NCBI GenBank assembly: GCA_947493165.1
Contig: CANLPY010000002.1
Span: 248,001 to 312,000, forward strand
Length of the DNA stretch: 64,000 nucleotides
DNA from: an uncultured Erythrobacter sp.
Lineage (GTDB): Bacteria; Pseudomonadota; Alphaproteobacteria; Sphingomonadales; Sphingomonadaceae
Direction of reading: 5' to 3'
Part shown: piece after piece, positions 46,467 through 53,266 of the stretch
Position numbering within the stretch: the first letter of the stretch is position 1
How the letters are laid out: every line of letters starts with the position of its first letter
Program-made: the position numbers and the translations under genes
Notes under the pieces: generated by a model
The model's input: only the letters and a program-made list of their open reading frames with translations
Database searches by the model: none
Told to the model about the DNA's origin: nothing

Positions 46467-47306
46467 ATGGTGGGCATGATGCCGATGCGCAGCCACATCA
46501 AACAAGCATTTGCCGGGTTCAGCAGACATGCGGTTGAACGCAGCAAAGAAGCGGTTGCTTTCGTAAAAAGGAGCCTAGCCGTCTTCGCGCTGGTTTGGCT
46601 CACCTGTACGGCGCTGGCTGCGCTCGCGCGCATTGCGTTATCGCCAACGCCAGCGGTTTCATTCCTTCAGCACCTGCAACTGATCATTCCCTATGCATTG
46701 GTTTCGATAGCCCCGATTGCGGGCTTTTTGCTTGGCCGTGCGGCATTCAAAGGTCGCCAAGCGCGAAGCAGCACATCCTATCGTTTCGCCTTTGTTGGCA
46801 CATGGCGCAACATCAGCCCGGTGAAGGCTGCGCGTCACCCCAGCTTTGGCGCGATCGGCTTTATGGCGTCCTTGACCATCGGCATGATGCTCAATGTCGT
46901 AATGCGCACAGGCGAATATTTCCTCGCCATCCCAGCCCTTACCAGCGCAGCGCCCGATTGGGGGGTCACACTGTTTTGGTTTGCCACTCTCGGCACGGTA
47001 GTGATGAATTTCTTCTACATGGTGTGCTTCGCGATGGCCCTGCGAATGGTACCTTTGTTTCCCAAGATGCTGCTGTTTGTCTGGATGCTCGACATCATGC
47101 TCCAGCTTGGGATCGCCAATATTATCGGCGGCAGCGGTGCGCCCGCAGATGTGAATGCCGCGCTTGCTTCGCTGCTTAATGGGAATATCAATAAGGTCCT
47201 GATCAGCGCCGCGATTTGGCTGCCGTATTTAATCCTGTCAGAGCGAGTCAATGTCACCTTCCGCCACCGCGTGGCGGCGCAATCGAACGTCTCGCAGTCC
47301 GGGTGA
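46467..47306 (+). CDS. Multi-TM membrane protein, possibly DUF2569-related
   Basis: 279 residues, with about six to seven hydrophobic segments: around 37-60, 72-92, 133-150, 170-193, 200-220 and 252-265. Ending I-L-S-E-R-V-N-V-T-F is reminiscent of the Y-x-x-x-S-x-R-V-K-x-T-F pattern at the C-terminus of DUF2569 proteins, together with L-F-P-K-M-L-L-F; that family link is tentative. Several in-frame ATGs (46467, 46476, 46479, 46485) compete; the first is reported. It stands alone between the tad locus and the luxR gene. Role unknown. Confidence 0.6.
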   Translation: MVGMMPMRSHIKQAFAGFSRHAVERSKEAVAFVKRSLAVFALVWLTCTALAALARIALSPTPAVSFLQHLQLIIPYALVSIAPIAGFLLGRAAFKGRQARSSTSYRFAFVGTWRNISPVKAARHPSFGAIGFMASLTIGMMLNVVMRTGEYFLAIPALTSAAPDWGVTLFWFATLGTVVMNFFYMVCFAMALRMVPLFPKMLLFVWMLDIMLQLGIANIIGGSGAPADVNAALASLLNGNINKVLISAAIWLPYLILSERVNVTFRHRVAAQSNVSQSG

Positions 47307-47794
47307 TCTCAGGCTGCGAGTTGAAGTAGCGGAACGGACCGGCTTGTTTCTTGCGTCTGGGCACTCAACCATCACGGTCTCCTTCCATAATTGCTGCATT
47401 TGCCCTGACAGTGCTCGCGCTTGCGCCGGTTCAAACTCCGCGAACAGCGCAATCGCGATAACGAAAGGACCGGCAGATTCCCGACAAAACGTGGCAATAA
47501 TCCTCAAATTCCAACACCAACGAAAGCAAATAGGATTGAACACTAAATGGCAATTGTCGCAAAATTTGCACGATATGCCAATGTAGCATATACTTAATCT
47601 CAGAAGCAGATAATCATGATCCTTAGATTCTCGACAATGTCACATTATGGCATTGCGGGCTTTATTGCGCCTATTCGGCAGGGATCGCACAAAAACAAGA
47701 CAATTGAGAATCAATAAGAATTCTGGGTCGCGAATATTGAGTAACAAGAATTAACTAGGCAAAGGCGTCTAGTCAATATTTGGGGTTAAGACTC
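47307..47794. other. Non-coding region upstream of the LuxR-type regulator
   Basis: About 490 bp; the second half (47530-47790) is strongly AT-rich and holds the 13-bp element described separately. Frames on either strand in 47307-47545 do not look protein-like. Likely long 5' regulatory region of the regulator gene. Confidence 0.5.
47552..47564 (+). promoter_or_regulatory. Shared 13-bp element AATTGTCGCAAAA (copy 1, upstream of luxR-type gene)
   Basis: Identical to the sequence at 48465-48477. It lies 231 bp upstream of the regulator start, and its right side extends into a near-palindrome GCAAAATTTGC. Possible operator for the regulator itself; inferred from repetition and position only. 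Confidence 0.4.
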
Positions 47795-48445
47795 ATGCCG
47801 CACCTGAACGAGATAGCTGTTACCACTAACGGCGTTCAACCAGATTTCCTACCATTCGCCGAAGAGTCTCTCAAAGCCTCTCCGATCAACTCCAAGAAGC
47901 TACAGCGATTGCTGGACGGCTTTACTAGGCTCGATGGCCGAATGAGAGCCATTATAGGGCGTGATGGGACCTATTATGCAGGATCGGCGGGCATGTTGGA
48001 GATGTTCGACGCTAGCACTTGCCTGAGGCTTGAAAATGGACACATCCGCACCGCCAACCCCCATTACAATAGCAATTTCGAAGATCTGTTGAATGTAAGC
48101 GGAACTAACGTGAGGACGTTGGCGTTGCCATGCACCAAGATCAATGGGCACATGCTGATCCGTGCAGGCCTTTATTGCGACACCGTGGTGCTATTGAGTT
48201 TGCAGCCTGCCACAGAGACGGTGGAGCCAGAGCTGGCAGACCTGGAACAAGTGTTCCACCTCACCAAAACAGAAGCCTACATCCTGCGCGATCTGTTCTT
48301 GGGTTCAACCCCGCAAAGGATCGCTGACGAGCATGAAAACTCGATCCATACGATCCGTGCACACATTCGCCGCTGCTACGACAAGCTTGGCATTACATGC
48401 CGCGAAGAATTGTGGCGAAAGCTAAACGCCTATCGTTTGGCGTAG
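47795..48445 (+). CDS. LuxR-family HTH transcriptional regulator
   Basis: 216 residues. The C-terminal LuxR/FixJ-type HTH (about 150-212) shows L-T-K-T-E-A-Y-I-L-R-D-L-F-L-G-S, then Q-R-I-A-D-E-H and I-H-T-I-R-A-H-I-R-R-C-Y-D-K-L-G-I. The N-terminal 140 residues look like a degenerate PAS-type sensor (I-G-R-D-G-T-Y-Y-A, L-E-N-G-H-I-R). There is no receiver Asp motif. The ATG at 47795 was preferred over a TTG at 47780; GGGGTT lies upstream. It precedes the amyloid-like operon on the same strand with 244 bp between. CsgD, which controls curli, is of the same HTH superfamily; a parallel role here is inference. Confidence 0.82.
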   Translation: MPHLNEIAVTTNGVQPDFLPFAEESLKASPINSKKLQRLLDGFTRLDGRMRAIIGRDGTYYAGSAGMLEMFDASTCLRLENGHIRTANPHYNSNFEDLLNVSGTNVRTLALPCTKINGHMLIRAGLYCDTVVLLSLQPATETVEPELADLEQVFHLTKTEAYILRDLFLGSTPQRIADEHENSIHTIRAHIRRCYDKLGITCREELWRKLNAYRLA

Positions 48446-48464
48446 TGACGCATACCTACAATAG

Positions 48465-48477
48465 AATTGTCGCAAAA
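48465..48477 (+). promoter_or_regulatory. Shared 13-bp element AATTGTCGCAAAA (copy 2, upstream of the operon)
   Basis: Exact repeat of 47552-47564, here 213 bp before the first gene of the operon and 20 bp after the regulator stop. Similar spacing in both promoters suggests a common regulator. Confidence 0.4.
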
Positions 48478-48653
48478 ATACAAAAACGCCAAAATAATAA
48501 TCACTTATAACTATTCAATCATAACTAATTATCCGTTGTGATTTCATCAAATACGAATCGGCCTATAAGGCTTTCATAACAACAAGTCGCACTGTTGAAT
48601 TTGAATTTTCATTTTCAACCAACACTTCCCAAGACGTTCGCGTTTCGGGGAGG

Positions 48654-48670
48654 GAGGCAAGTTTTGCCTC
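48654..48670 (+). promoter_or_regulatory. 5'-UTR hairpin before the ribosome site of the operon
   Basis: GAGGCAA and TTGCCTC form a perfect 7-bp stem with a 3-nt loop, ending 5 nt before the AGGGAGAG ribosome site of the gene at 48690. It could affect mRNA stability or ribosome access. Confidence 0.45.
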
Positions 48671-48689
48671 GTTTAGGGAGAGTTCTGCG

Positions 48690-49226
48690 ATGCAATTGTT
48701 GTTTCACTCAAAAATTTCGCGCGCATTATTAGCTAGCACTGCCACCGCCATCGTGTCGGGCCTCAGCTTGGCAGGCGTCGCACTCGCGCAGGATGCGCCT
48801 GTAAACTCTGACCCGCAGACAGCCGCACCAGGCCACATCATTTATTCGCGCGATGTACCTTATGGTTCCGCCATAGGCCCGCGGACGCCAGGACACGCGC
48901 ATACCGTAAACGCCGGCCCAACAACGCTGATTCTCGATAGTATTGGCACAGGCTTGCAGCCGATTGGTGATGACGAAAATGCCAGCATTGTGGCGGGCAC
49001 CAATTTCTACGTTGGGCAGACCGGTGGACAGGTAGCTCAAGGTATGAGCGCGTTGGCCAGTATGACTGGCGCGGGCGGTTCTGCATCGACAGTCAGCGAC
49101 GTTCACACATCTTCGACAGGAGGCGCCATCAATCGCGCGACCGGAGCAATTGGCAGCGCAATGGGCAACCTGAACGGTGTGCTGAGCGACAGTCTATCAG
49201 CTACGCGTGCAGGAGGCGGTCAATGA
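48690..49226 (+). CDS. Secreted protein, first gene of the amyloid-like operon
   Basis: 178 residues: signal peptide ending at VALAQ, then a Gly/Ala/Ser/Thr-rich, low-aromatic region with no cysteine and no recognised domain. A conserved-looking stretch is T-L-I-L-D-S-I-G-T-G-L-Q-P-I-G, followed by A-S-I-V-A-G-T-N-F-Y-V-G-Q-T-G-G. The composition is like that of the following amyloid-like subunits but without their clear repeats. AGGGAGAG lies 7 nt upstream of the ATG. Its stop overlaps the next start (ATGA). By position it could correspond to FapA or be an extra subunit; the sequence does not decide. Confidence 0.7.
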   Translation: MQLLFHSKISRALLASTATAIVSGLSLAGVALAQDAPVNSDPQTAAPGHIIYSRDVPYGSAIGPRTPGHAHTVNAGPTTLILDSIGTGLQPIGDDENASIVAGTNFYVGQTGGQVAQGMSALASMTGAGGSASTVSDVHTSSTGGAINRATGAIGSAMGNLNGVLSDSLSATRAGGGQ

Positions 49227-49840
49227 TCGCGTTGAAAGCATCCGCGCGCTTTTCGGCACTTTGCGGATTGGCACTTATCTGCGCGCCTCAAGTTGCAGCG
49301 CAGGTGCAACCGCTCACCACTGATGAAGTGTCTGTGCCCACTGATACAGCCGCAGGAAGCAGCGGCCGCATCGCGGTGAACATCGCGGCAGGCGATAACC
49401 ACCAGCAGATAAATGATGCAACCATCACGATTGGCGACATCGCCATCGTTACGCAGACCGTTCACCAACGGCTCGCCCGGTCTCAATCAGCCGATCACGC
49501 CACAAGTATTACCGTTGGGGATGGTGCCTTTTCCGGCACCAAAGGCCTCGGCAGCATCAACATCACCGCCGGATCGCAGAACCAGATGGCAAATCTGGCC
49601 GCGTTGGCGGTGGGAAATAGCGGCGCCATGTCCGACCAGCTCCTTGAGCAGTCGCGCGCGCCCATAGAACCGAAAGGGGGCGTCCCGGATGGGTCCCTGC
49701 CTGCGAATGACACAATCACCATAGGTGAGAATGCATTCGGCGACGGCAGCGGCCTGATCCAGGTCAACCTGATCGGGGGCGAGGGAAATTCCTCGGCCAA
49801 CACCTTCGCTCTGACAATTTTGAGTGAGGGATCACCTTGA
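49223..49840 (+). CDS. FapB-like secreted repeat protein (putative minor amyloid subunit)
   Basis: 205 residues: signal peptide (ends near VAAQ), then three imperfect repeats of the type G-x-I-x-V-N-I-A-A-G-D-N-x-Q-Q-I-N-x-A-x-I. Repeat 1 is about 48-70 (RIAVNIAAGDNHQQIND), repeat 2 about 109-130 (G-S-I-N-I-T-A-G-S-Q-N-Q-M-A-N-L) and repeat 3 about 177-200 (L-I-Q-V-N-L-I-G-G-E-G-N-S-S-A-N). Asn/Gln/Gly-rich repeats with this spacing are, as I recall the family, the mark of Fap amyloid subunits FapB and FapC. FapB is the minor, nucleating subunit. It has one Cys, inside the signal peptide. It is coupled to the preceding gene and 29 nt before the next. Confidence 0.65.
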   Translation: MIALKASARFSALCGLALICAPQVAAQVQPLTTDEVSVPTDTAAGSSGRIAVNIAAGDNHQQINDATITIGDIAIVTQTVHQRLARSQSADHATSITVGDGAFSGTKGLGSINITAGSQNQMANLAALAVGNSGAMSDQLLEQSRAPIEPKGGVPDGSLPANDTITIGENAFGDGSGLIQVNLIGGEGNSSANTFALTILSEGSP

Positions 49841-49869
49841 AGCGACCCAAAGACTTAAGGAGAAGACCA

Positions 49870-50901
49870 ATGAGAAGCATACTAATGGCCTCAGCAGCCG
49901 GTCTGGCGACCCTAGCCACACCAGCTTTGGCACAAGACGACCACGGCGGCGGTGCCGATGGCAGAAGCTCAGTCGAAGTCGATCTGCGCTATGCCAACAA
50001 CATCGACACCAGCGTCACCACCGACGTCACATACAACAAGGATGTGGCGCTGCGCGGAGCCGTGCGTCTGCGGGGCACGATTAACGTAGACAGCTCAGCT
50101 GTTGCCGTGACCGATGCCAAGCAATTGCAGCAAGGTGTCCTCGTGAATTATCGTGAGGAAAACGAGCTCAATGGCGAAAACGGCTTTGTCGATGGCGTCT
50201 TTGGCCCTGGATATGCCGAAGCTGGCAATGATCCGAACGATGATCTGATTGATGGTCCATTGCAGCCTCAGATCCGTGCTGGGTTCTTTGCGCCGATCGT
50301 AAACACCATTGATGTCTTCGATGTCGAAGGTTCAGGCAATATTGGCGTCAACTTGGCCGCAGGCTATTTCAACGACCAGATGAATGCTGCGTCGATTGCT
50401 GTTTCCAGCAATTCTGACGAAGAAGCATCTGGTGGCTGGGCCGAAGCCTCAACCACGTCACTGCAGTCACAACTGGCTGTCGCGCACTTTGCAACGCCCG
50501 GTTTGATCCTAGACGAGGATGATCCAGAATCCGGCGGTGCGTTCAACAACTTCCGTGATCGTAACAGCATCCTGGGTGCGACCATTAGTGGGTCGGGCAA
50601 CATTGGTGTGAACGCGGCTGCGGGTAGTTTGAACCAGCAGGCAAATCTGATGACGCTCGCCGTGGCGAACGATGCAGACCTTGCCGAAGCGAACGCTGGG
50701 CTGATCCAGGCGACGACACTTTCGTTCGTCGAACAGCAGGACAGCATCAACACTGTTAGCGGTCTCTCGATTGCCGGCGCATCTGGTAACATCGGGGTGA
50801 ACTTTGCTTCTGGTGTTGGGAACCAACAGCTGAACTCGCTCACGATTGCTGCGTCGCAAGGCGGCGGCAATGGTGGCGGCGGCGGCGACGACCCCAGTTG
50901 A
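49870..50901 (+). CDS. FapC-like secreted repeat protein (putative major amyloid subunit)
   Basis: 343 residues: signal peptide (ends ALAQ), an N-terminal domain to about 150, then three strong repeats beginning GNIGVN: about 155-178 (GNIGVNLAAGYFNDQMN), 242-265 (GNIGVNAAAGSLNQQAN) and 305-328 (GNIGVNFASGVGNQQLN). Linkers of about 64 and 40 residues separate them, and the C-terminus is Gly/Asn/Asp-rich. Three imperfect repeats joined by two variable linkers is the layout of Pseudomonas FapC. The Cys-x-x-Cys near the FapC C-terminus is absent; there is no cysteine. Start at 49870 has GGAGAAG 6 nt upstream. Amyloid formation is inferred, not shown. Confidence 0.68.
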   Translation: MRSILMASAAGLATLATPALAQDDHGGGADGRSSVEVDLRYANNIDTSVTTDVTYNKDVALRGAVRLRGTINVDSSAVAVTDAKQLQQGVLVNYREENELNGENGFVDGVFGPGYAEAGNDPNDDLIDGPLQPQIRAGFFAPIVNTIDVFDVEGSGNIGVNLAAGYFNDQMNAASIAVSSNSDEEASGGWAEASTTSLQSQLAVAHFATPGLILDEDDPESGGAFNNFRDRNSILGATISGSGNIGVNAAAGSLNQQANLMTLAVANDADLAEANAGLIQATTLSFVEQQDSINTVSGLSIAGASGNIGVNFASGVGNQQLNSLTIAASQGGGNGGGGGDDPS

Positions 50902-50996
50902 TCCGCAAGTCCGTCGGGGGAGAGCGGCAGCGATGCCCGTTCCGCTCTCCCTTCGCGGGCGACCAATCAAACAATCAAAAGGAAAGTTTAGCTCCG

Positions 50997-51722
50997 ATGT
51001 CCGGTATTCCGTCTCTTCTACTCAAGCTTGCAACGCCGATGTGCGCGCTCGCTTTGTCTGGTTGCATGACGGCGCCAGCGCAAAACGCGCCGATTTGGTT
51101 GGGGCAAACGGCTGACGGTGCGCGAATTACACCGATCGCGGTAACCAGTTGGAAGGACCGCAAGTTCATTGGTCTGGTCCGCCAACGCACAGATTTCAGC
51201 TGCGGCGCAGCGGTGATGGCCACGATCTTCAACGAAGCCTTTGGCCGTGACACCACAGAGCAGCAGGTTCTGGTCAACATGCTCAAAATTGCCGACCCCG
51301 ACATCGTGCGAGAAAAAGGTTTCTCGCTTCTCGATATGAAGAATTATGCCCTGTCGATCGGCATGGAGGCCGAAGGTTTCCGCCTCGATTACGACAGGCT
51401 TACGGGGCTCGAAATCCCCTCAATCGCGCTGCTTGATATCAAGGGATACAAGCACTTCGTGGTCATCCGAAAGGCGTGGCCAGAGCGCGTCGCCGTTGGC
51501 GATCCGGCGCTTGGCAATCGAAATATGACCCGTTCTGAATTCGAGAAGGCGTGGAATAGCGTCGCCTTCGTGGTCGCTGGCGAGGGATACGATCCGGCCA
51601 ATGCGCTGATCAACCCGCCTTCGCCCCTCTCAGCAAGGCGCCTGTTGGCGCATCACGCCCAGCTGCCCGCCGCAGAAACCGCCGAATTTGGCAATCAAGC
51701 AGCCTTCAATTTCTCATTCTAA
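50997..51722 (+). CDS. C39-type cysteine peptidase lipoprotein (FapD-like)
   Basis: 241 residues: lipoprotein signal with lipobox LSGC, then a C39-like papain fold. The triad is Cys69 in TDFSCGAAVMATIF, His153 in YKHFVVI and Asp169 in AVGDPALG, with a Gln (Gln63) before the Cys in the oxyanion position. FapD of Pseudomonas is a stand-alone C39 protease of the same size that is needed for Fap secretion. Here too it follows directly after the FapC-like gene. AAGGAAAG lies about 10 nt upstream of the chosen ATG; longer in-frame starts lack a signal. Periplasmic, membrane-anchored. Confidence 0.8.
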   Translation: MSGIPSLLLKLATPMCALALSGCMTAPAQNAPIWLGQTADGARITPIAVTSWKDRKFIGLVRQRTDFSCGAAVMATIFNEAFGRDTTEQQVLVNMLKIADPDIVREKGFSLLDMKNYALSIGMEAEGFRLDYDRLTGLEIPSIALLDIKGYKHFVVIRKAWPERVAVGDPALGNRNMTRSEFEKAWNSVAFVVAGEGYDPANALINPPSPLSARRLLAHHAQLPAAETAEFGNQAAFNFSF

Positions 51723-51734
51723 CGGAGCGTTCAA

Positions 51735-52565
51735 ATGTGCAGCCCTAACTCAATTCGGTCACGGTCGCGATTGGCCTTTTTCGGGGCAGCATGTCTGACA
51801 ACGGCCAGCCCTGCATTCGCACAAGATGCGGCGCTCCCATTCAGTACACTTGGTGAAGCCATGGCTGACAGCGAACTGGCTGACATGCGCGGTAAATTTG
51901 TGCGCCAGCATGACGTATCTTTCTTTGGCATCAGCCTGCTGACCAGTTGGCAGGATGCCCAAGGCGTGACCACCAACGCACGCCTCGTGTTCAATGTCGA
52001 TTTCCTTAACCTAGCCAGTGATGGAAACCCTGTTCCCACACTGATGATCGGTTGGGTGCGAGACGGCGATCCGGATATGGATGTGACAGATATTCACTCC
52101 GGCTATGTTCCGCTGAACGGCTCTGACAGTTCGCTGACAATTGGCGGTATCGGGTCACATCAAGGCGCAGCGCAAGCCAATGTCATTGCAGGCTCGGGCA
52201 ATTCTGCACGCAACAATATGCAAATCGCAATCGTGCCTGCCTCAGCCATACCGGACCAATCAGTTGCCGGACTGCAAGCGGTAAATGGCACCAGCGAGTT
52301 TGCATTCGTCGATGGCGATCAGCTCAAATTCCAGGTGGCAGGCAATCGGCTCGGCATTGTCATGACCGGCGCTCAGGGCCTCGATAGCTCGCTTCAGTCG
52401 CTGGGCGGAGATGCCGGGCAAGTCCTTCAGCAGACCATGCTGAACACTGACGGTAATTCAATTTTCAACTCAGCGTCGATTGTGCTGGCCACGGATACTT
52501 TCGCGCAAGCTGAACGCTTGAGCCTCGATAACGCACTGAGCGCCATGAAAGGTCATGGCTTCTGA
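51735..52565 (+). CDS. FapE-like secreted protein
   Basis: 276 residues: signal peptide ending SPAFAQ, then L-A-D-M-R-G-K-F-V and F-F-G-I-S-L-L-T-S-W-Q in the first third. Next comes a beta-rich Gly/Asn/Ser segment with a degenerate amyloid-like unit (A-N-V-I-A-G-S-G-N-S-A-R-N-N), and a C-terminal part rich in Ser/Ala/Asn. By order (after the C39 gene, before the barrel gene) and by the R-G-K-F-V start it fits FapE, a minor fibre-associated protein. It begins 12 nt after the peptidase stop with GGAG upstream. Homology to FapE is tentative. Confidence 0.6.
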   Translation: MCSPNSIRSRSRLAFFGAACLTTASPAFAQDAALPFSTLGEAMADSELADMRGKFVRQHDVSFFGISLLTSWQDAQGVTTNARLVFNVDFLNLASDGNPVPTLMIGWVRDGDPDMDVTDIHSGYVPLNGSDSSLTIGGIGSHQGAAQANVIAGSGNSARNNMQIAIVPASAIPDQSVAGLQAVNGTSEFAFVDGDQLKFQVAGNRLGIVMTGAQGLDSSLQSLGGDAGQVLQQTMLNTDGNSIFNSASIVLATDTFAQAERLSLDNALSAMKGHGF

Positions 52566-52614
52566 TCGGGTTCGCATTTTTAATCCGGGCGAAAGGCCCC
52601 CTGGGGAGGATAGT

Positions 52615-53205
52615 ATGAAAAAGTGGATAATGGCGGCCATTGCCGCATCATCATTGAGTTCGGCAGCGTTTGCCAACGAGACACCAGAGGGCGCCTTCGC
52701 CGTAGAAGGCGCAGGGCGCGTCGATTGCGCGGCGTTCATGTCAGCTCGGGCGAATAAGTCATCGCCTGAATATCAACGCATCATCGGCTTTCTTGAAGGC
52801 TATTTGAGTGCCGCCAACCGATATGAACCCAACACCTTCGATCTTACGCCGTGGCACAATGCGACTGCGTTCGACATCATTTTGAATTCTCATTGTTCGG
52901 AACATTCCCAAGACACTGTGATCAGCGTGGTGATGCGGATGGTCAACGGGTTGAAGCCGTTCCGCATCGCGCAATTCTCTCCGATGGTTGAGGTGGGTGA
53001 CGATACCCATCGCACCTATGTCTACGAGGCGATCCTCAACCGCGCGCAAGCCGCGCTTAAGACCCGCGGGCTTTACGAAGGCGAAGAGAGCGGAAGCTTC
53101 ACGCCGGAGATGCGCGACGCACTGAGAGAATTTCAGCGCCAGAGCTCGCTAGATGCGACCGGCATACCCGATCCCGCCACCCTGTGGCGTCTCCTCAACC
53201 CTTAA
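52615..53205 (+). CDS. Periplasmic protein with HdeA-like helical part and peptidoglycan-binding domain
   Basis: 196 residues: signal peptide (ends SAAFA), a helical region with two cysteines (V-D-C-A-A-F at about 41 and S-H-C-S-E at about 100) and G-F-L-E-G-Y-L-S-A-A-N-R-Y between them, recalling HdeA-type disulfide-bonded domains. A C-terminal PG_binding_1 domain follows (L-K-T-R-G-L-Y-E-G, A-L-R-E-F-Q-R-Q, L-D-A-T-G-I-P-D-P-A-T-L). GGGGAGGA lies 4 nt upstream of the ATG at 52615. It is inside the Fap-like operon, where Pseudomonas fap has no such gene as far as I recall. It may anchor the secretion complex to peptidoglycan (inference). Confidence 0.7.
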   Translation: MKKWIMAAIAASSLSSAAFANETPEGAFAVEGAGRVDCAAFMSARANKSSPEYQRIIGFLEGYLSAANRYEPNTFDLTPWHNATAFDIILNSHCSEHSQDTVISVVMRMVNGLKPFRIAQFSPMVEVGDDTHRTYVYEAILNRAQAALKTRGLYEGEESGSFTPEMRDALREFQRQSSLDATGIPDPATLWRLLNP

Positions 53206-53266
53206 GTGTTCATCAGCGGCGCAGCGCCCATCACGCCCGCAGCCGCACAGAATGGGAGCATTCATC

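Larger units (their letters stand above)
48446..48689. other. AT-rich promoter region of the amyloid-like operon
   Basis: 244 bp of markedly AT-rich, non-coding DNA containing the second 13-bp element (48465-48477), A/T tracts up to 48620 and a small hairpin before the ribosome site. No certain -10/-35 boxes were assigned. Confidence 0.5.

Noticed and set aside
47238..47543. Minus-strand 101-codon frame downstream of the membrane protein gene
   Set aside because: No ribosome site, no recognisable domain, and it runs antisense into the end of the 46467 gene; composition looks like chance.
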